A stretch of DNA of 11,640 nt, taken from NCBI GenBank assembly GCA_015679605.1, contig JAAAVE010000960.1:1-11640 (forward strand). The letters run 5' to 3'. The translations under genes were made by a program, and so were the position numbers. Position 1 is the stretch's first letter. Every line of letters begins with the position of its first letter. This document shows, piece by piece, positions 9,121 to 11,640 of this stretch. The notes beneath the pieces were generated by a model that was not told the DNA's origin, made no database searches, and was given only the letters and a program-made list of their open reading frames with translations. Source of the DNA: Podila epigama. Lineage: Eukaryota > Mortierellomycota > Mortierellomycetes > Mortierellales > Mortierellaceae.

Positions 9121-10366
9121 CTAGATTCCCTTGCCACCCGTCACCTCCAAGGTATGTCCAGTGATATAGGAAGCGAAAGGCGAGCAAAGGAGGAGGACTG
9201 ATCCAGCAGCCTCATCAACGTGGCCGGCACGCTTGAGGGGAGTGTCGGCAAAAACGACGGAGGGTGGGGGAGCCTCCTTCTTGGAGCCCATTGGGATACC
9301 AAGGGCGATCTTTTGACCATCAACAACCATTGATTCGCCATTTTCCTTGGCACGAGTCAGGCGCGTGTCGACATAGCCGAAAGCAACGGTGTTGCAGCGG
9401 ACTCCGAAGGCGCCCCATTCCTTGGCGATGGTCTTGGTGAGGCCGATGATGCCAGCCTTGCCAGTGGCGTAATTAGCCTGACCAACGTTACCGTGCAGGC
9501 CAGAGGTGGAAGAGACGTTGACGATGGAGCGGGGTTCGCCATCCTTGAGGCGCATGTACCGTGCAGCAGCGCGGATGATTCGGAAAGGGGCGACGTTATG
9601 AACATCAAGCATGAGCTGGAACTGCTTATCTGTGGTCTTGTGGAGCATACCATCAAAGGTAAATCCAGCGTTGTTCACGATGATGTTGATCTTGCCAAAG
9701 GCCCTATTATGAAATGAAAAGGGGGGAATAGATACAGATGAATGAGCAACCTGCAACTGCAAACCACAAATATTGGTACAAGAGCAACTACCAAGTGGGA
9801 ATAGACAGTACTTGATGGTTTCCTCGATCAAGCGTTCAGGGAAGTTGACATCGGTAACATCTCCAGAGACCACGATTGCCTTGCCTCCGGCCTGCTTGAT
9901 TTGATTGGCAATGTCGTTGCCTCGGACTTTTTTATTATTATCGAAGACAAAAACAGAAAGGAGGATTTGAGAACATGTTGCTTGCTTGCCATCCCACTTT
10001 TTTTTTTCTCGTTTCCATGAGATACAACCTACCATCATCAAGATCACTGACAACAACACTTGCTCCTTCCTTGGCAAAAAGAAGAGCGGTGGCACCACCA
10101 ATGCCTTGACTATTGTCAATAATGAAGAAGAACTGGGTTGAGTATTCACAGCATTTTTTTTCTACAAGCTACAAAACTTGATTACATTTTGTACCATATC
10201 AACTTAAGAGGTAAAGTTCATGTCCACGTTAAGGGGGGAAAACAAATACATACCCAGCACCAGTGACAATTGCAACCTGACCGGCAAGTAGACCTGCGGG
10301 GTGAGCGGCACTGCTCGAGAGGTGGTTCATGATGACAGCAGCACGGTTAGCAGCAGCAGCGGACAT
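9121..10366 (-). CDS. Short-chain dehydrogenase/reductase, FabG-like (3-oxoacyl reductase type)
   Basis: This is a classical SDR that reduces or oxidises a keto/hydroxy group with a nicotinamide cofactor; its nearest look-alikes are FabG-type 3-oxoacyl reductases. Exons on the minus strand: 10366-10254, 10109-10033, 9926-9812, 9703-9121, joining to 295 residues. The Rossmann motif TGAGQGIG (35-42) spans the first splice junction. NNAG is at 112-115, structural Asn at 138, and catalytic Ser167, Tyr180 and Lys184 (YATGK) are all present. Asp60 at the end of the second beta strand (VVVSDLD) usually favours NAD(H) over NADP(H), unlike most FabG enzymes. The residue 1-28 extension is Ala-rich with no acidic residue and could be a weak mitochondrial presequence. 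The C-terminus KGI is not a PTS1 peroxisome signal. The 185-265 region contains a substrate-loop insertion (DTRLTRAKENGESMVVDGQK). Substrate is unknown. Exon 3's acceptor follows an A run but is the only one that keeps frame. Confidence 0.9.
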
Positions 10367-10382
10367 GTTAAGTTCTGGTTCT

Positions 10383-10520
10383 GTGAGTTGTGTGTGTGTG
10401 TTTCTGTGAGTGTGTATGACAGAGAGCGAGTGAGAGTATATGTCAGTGTGGAGGGTGAGTATTCGTGAATGTGTGGGGTTATAGGAATGGATGAATGTGT
10501 GTATGTGGGTGTGAATGTAA
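10383..10520. repeat. GT/CA-rich low-complexity region in the reductase 5' leader
   Basis: The plus strand is an imperfect GTGTGT/GAGTGTG run; on the reductase strand it is CA-rich (CACACAC, ACTCAC) and ends about 17 bases before the ATG at 10366. CA-rich, G-poor leaders are common in fungal 5' UTRs. The region is degenerate rather than a clean microsatellite. Confidence 0.6.
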
Positions 10521-10599
10521 TGCAATAAAAAAAAAAGAATGGAGAAAAGTGGAGAAACTGTTGAAATAAGCAAATATCACGGTAAAATTCTCTTCCTCC

Positions 10600-10604
10600 A
10601 TTGG
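10600..10604 (-). promoter_or_regulatory. CCAAT box 1 upstream of the reductase
   Basis: The minus strand reads ATCAGCCAATGG around this site, a strong match to the NF-Y/HAP consensus. It is 234 bases upstream of the reductase ATG and on its coding strand. The nine bases TCAGCCAAT are repeated exactly 20 bases further out. Confidence 0.6.
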
Positions 10605-10619
10605 CTGATCTGTTTACTG

Positions 10620-10624
10620 ATTGG
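10620..10624 (-). promoter_or_regulatory. CCAAT box 2 upstream of the reductase
   Basis: The minus strand reads GTCAGCCAATCAG, matching RRCCAATCAG, the preferred NF-Y/HAP site. It lies 254 bases upstream of the reductase ATG and two helical turns from the first CCAAT box, so both would face the same side of the DNA. Confidence 0.6.
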
Positions 10625-11391
10625 CTGACGAGAATGATCGAAACACTTCGGGTGAGCGAATGAGTTTCCCGAGAGTGACAAGACGCGCCTAATGTGCTCC
10701 ACTTGTCGACGAGCCCGATGGGCAACAAACCCTCAGTCTACATTGCACTTTGTACTTTTTATTTTTCCCACGACTCACTCACCACGCCAATGTGATAATT
10801 GTTGTCATTGTTCAGTTGTGTCCATACCTCCCATGGTGTTAATTTATGAAGAGTGGCAGTTTAGACGTTCATTTGTGGCCTCCAAGCAACCCAGAGCAAG
10901 GCTCATTATTGAACATACATCTTTTTTTTTGTCAAAGACTACGACGCATCTGCATGAAAGCCTGTGCTGAAAGCAAGCTGGTGGACACGTTCCGTGATAT
11001 ATATTTTTTCAGATATGGGGTCAGGCTGCGCCCATGTCTCCATTCTTCAAGCGTCTGCTTCATGAAAACCCAGACATCCAAATTGCCCCTCCAATCCTTG
11101 CTCGAGTAGATATATGTTGAAATTCACTTTAAGAGAGGGGGTCATCCTCAACATTCACATGCTAACTGTTGCAGCAAAAGGATGCATTAAGAGGCCAATT
11201 TCTCAAGGAGTAGATCACCAACTTGTTGTTCGTGACCTCCAGTGAAAAGTAACCAGACATGAGATAATACCTTGTGCATGGAGGTATCAATGTCACTCCA
11301 TTCGAGGATTTTACACAGAAAACTTGGTAACTGTTTGTAGGGTAAAAGTGTATTGTGCAAAAATGTGTAGGTGAAATATTACGAATCAGAA
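10625..11391. other. Intergenic region without a firm gene
   Basis: About 770 bases lie between the reductase promoter and the 3' end of the SET gene. Nothing in them matches a known family. Weak plus-strand open segments exist, for example a frame that starts ATGGTGTTAATTTATGAAGAG at about 10833 and a 28-codon stretch at 11034-11120. The stretch nearest the SET gene, about 11130-11391, shows nothing beyond ordinary A/T-rich sequence and is probably that gene's 3' UTR and flank. Confidence 0.5.
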
Positions 11392-11576
11392 TTAAGCGTC
11401 GCGCTCGTTGAGCAACTCCTGGATGTGTTGCGTAGTAAAGTAGCGGCTCATAGTGTCCTTGGAGAGGAACTTGGCGCCCTGGATCGACTTGACACATTGG
11501 TTGGCGCCGCACCAGCATGTAAATGGCTGATCCATTTCCCATTCGCTTGAAGGGTAGAAAAAGGTCAAGTTGTCGC
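11392..11576 (-). CDS. SET/post-SET domain protein, C-terminal exon (partial)
   Basis: The visible exon encodes about 60 residues to the stop TAA at 11394-11392. It opens with DNLTFFYPSSEWEM, which resembles the end of a SET domain (GDxLTFxY-type strand), then FTCWCGANQC, a CxCxxxxC arrangement like the zinc-binding post-SET motif, then SIQGAKFLSKDTMSRYF. Small fungal SET proteins of this shape are predicted protein-lysine methyltransferases, but the substrate cannot be told from this end alone. The likely acceptor is CATAG just before 11576 (minus strand), which gives GC as the end of a split codon, fitting a glycine if the previous exon ends in G. The catalytic part lies to the right of the window. 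The family call rests on the cysteine spacing and flanking pattern. Confidence 0.65.
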
Positions 11577-11640
11577 CTATGCAAATGAATTCATGCGAGT
11601 ACAATGACGCGAGTGAATACTTGTTTGTTGTATAAAAAAA

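Noticed and set aside
10383-10520. Telomere-like or CRISPR-like repeat
   Set aside because: The GT-rich region is irregular, with no fixed repeat unit or spacer spacing; it is simple low-complexity leader sequence.
11162-11584. A 140-codon minus-strand frame overlapping the SET exon
   Set aside because: The alternative frame carries the CxCxxxxC post-SET pattern with a stop at 11392; this longer frame has no recognisable motif.

Overview
The window is nuclear DNA from a fungus. Every recognisable gene is split by short introns of about 85 to 160 bases with GT/AG borders, genes are packed closely, and the proteins are fungal in type: a beta-adaptin without an ear domain, an FTR1 iron permease, a Vps20-like ESCRT-III subunit, and a short SET/post-SET carboxyl end. 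The style (many small introns, poly-Q and poly-T/A tracts, an FTR1 start close to Mucoromycota versions as I remember them) suggests an early-diverging lineage such as Mortierellomycota. That placement is inference; no marker gene settles it.

Layout from left to right. (1) Positions 706 down to at least 349, minus strand: the first two exons of an FTR1-type high-affinity iron permease; the rest is not visible. (2) 707-1124: a divergent promoter region with GATA-type sites, one matching the extended motif known for iron-responsive GATA repressors. (3) 1125-4191, plus: a nine-exon beta-adaptin of 748 residues, most likely the AP-1 subunit. (4) 4325-5294, plus: a four-exon Vps20/CHMP6-type ESCRT-III protein of 214 residues, starting only 133 bases after the adaptin stop. 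(5) 5723-8981, plus: a two-exon, 1032-residue multi-pass membrane protein of unknown family, with about 11 membrane segments and a roughly 280-residue loop rich in N-glycosylation sequons. (6) 10366 down to 9121, minus: a four-exon short-chain dehydrogenase/reductase of 295 residues, convergent with the membrane protein gene, with two CCAAT boxes upstream. (7) 10367-11391: about 1 kb with no firm gene, though a weak small plus-strand candidate lies within it. (8) 11576 down to 11392, minus: the last exon of a SET/post-SET domain protein cut off by the window edge.

Functional links. Beta-adaptin (clathrin coat sorting at the trans-Golgi/endosome) and Vps20 (ESCRT-III assembly at endosomes) are adjacent and both act in endosomal trafficking, but neighbours in fungi are often unrelated and I do not claim co-regulation. 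The permease appears to carry its own iron-responsive control sites. No tRNA, rRNA, CRISPR array, transposon or viral element was seen. The least explained item is the large membrane protein.
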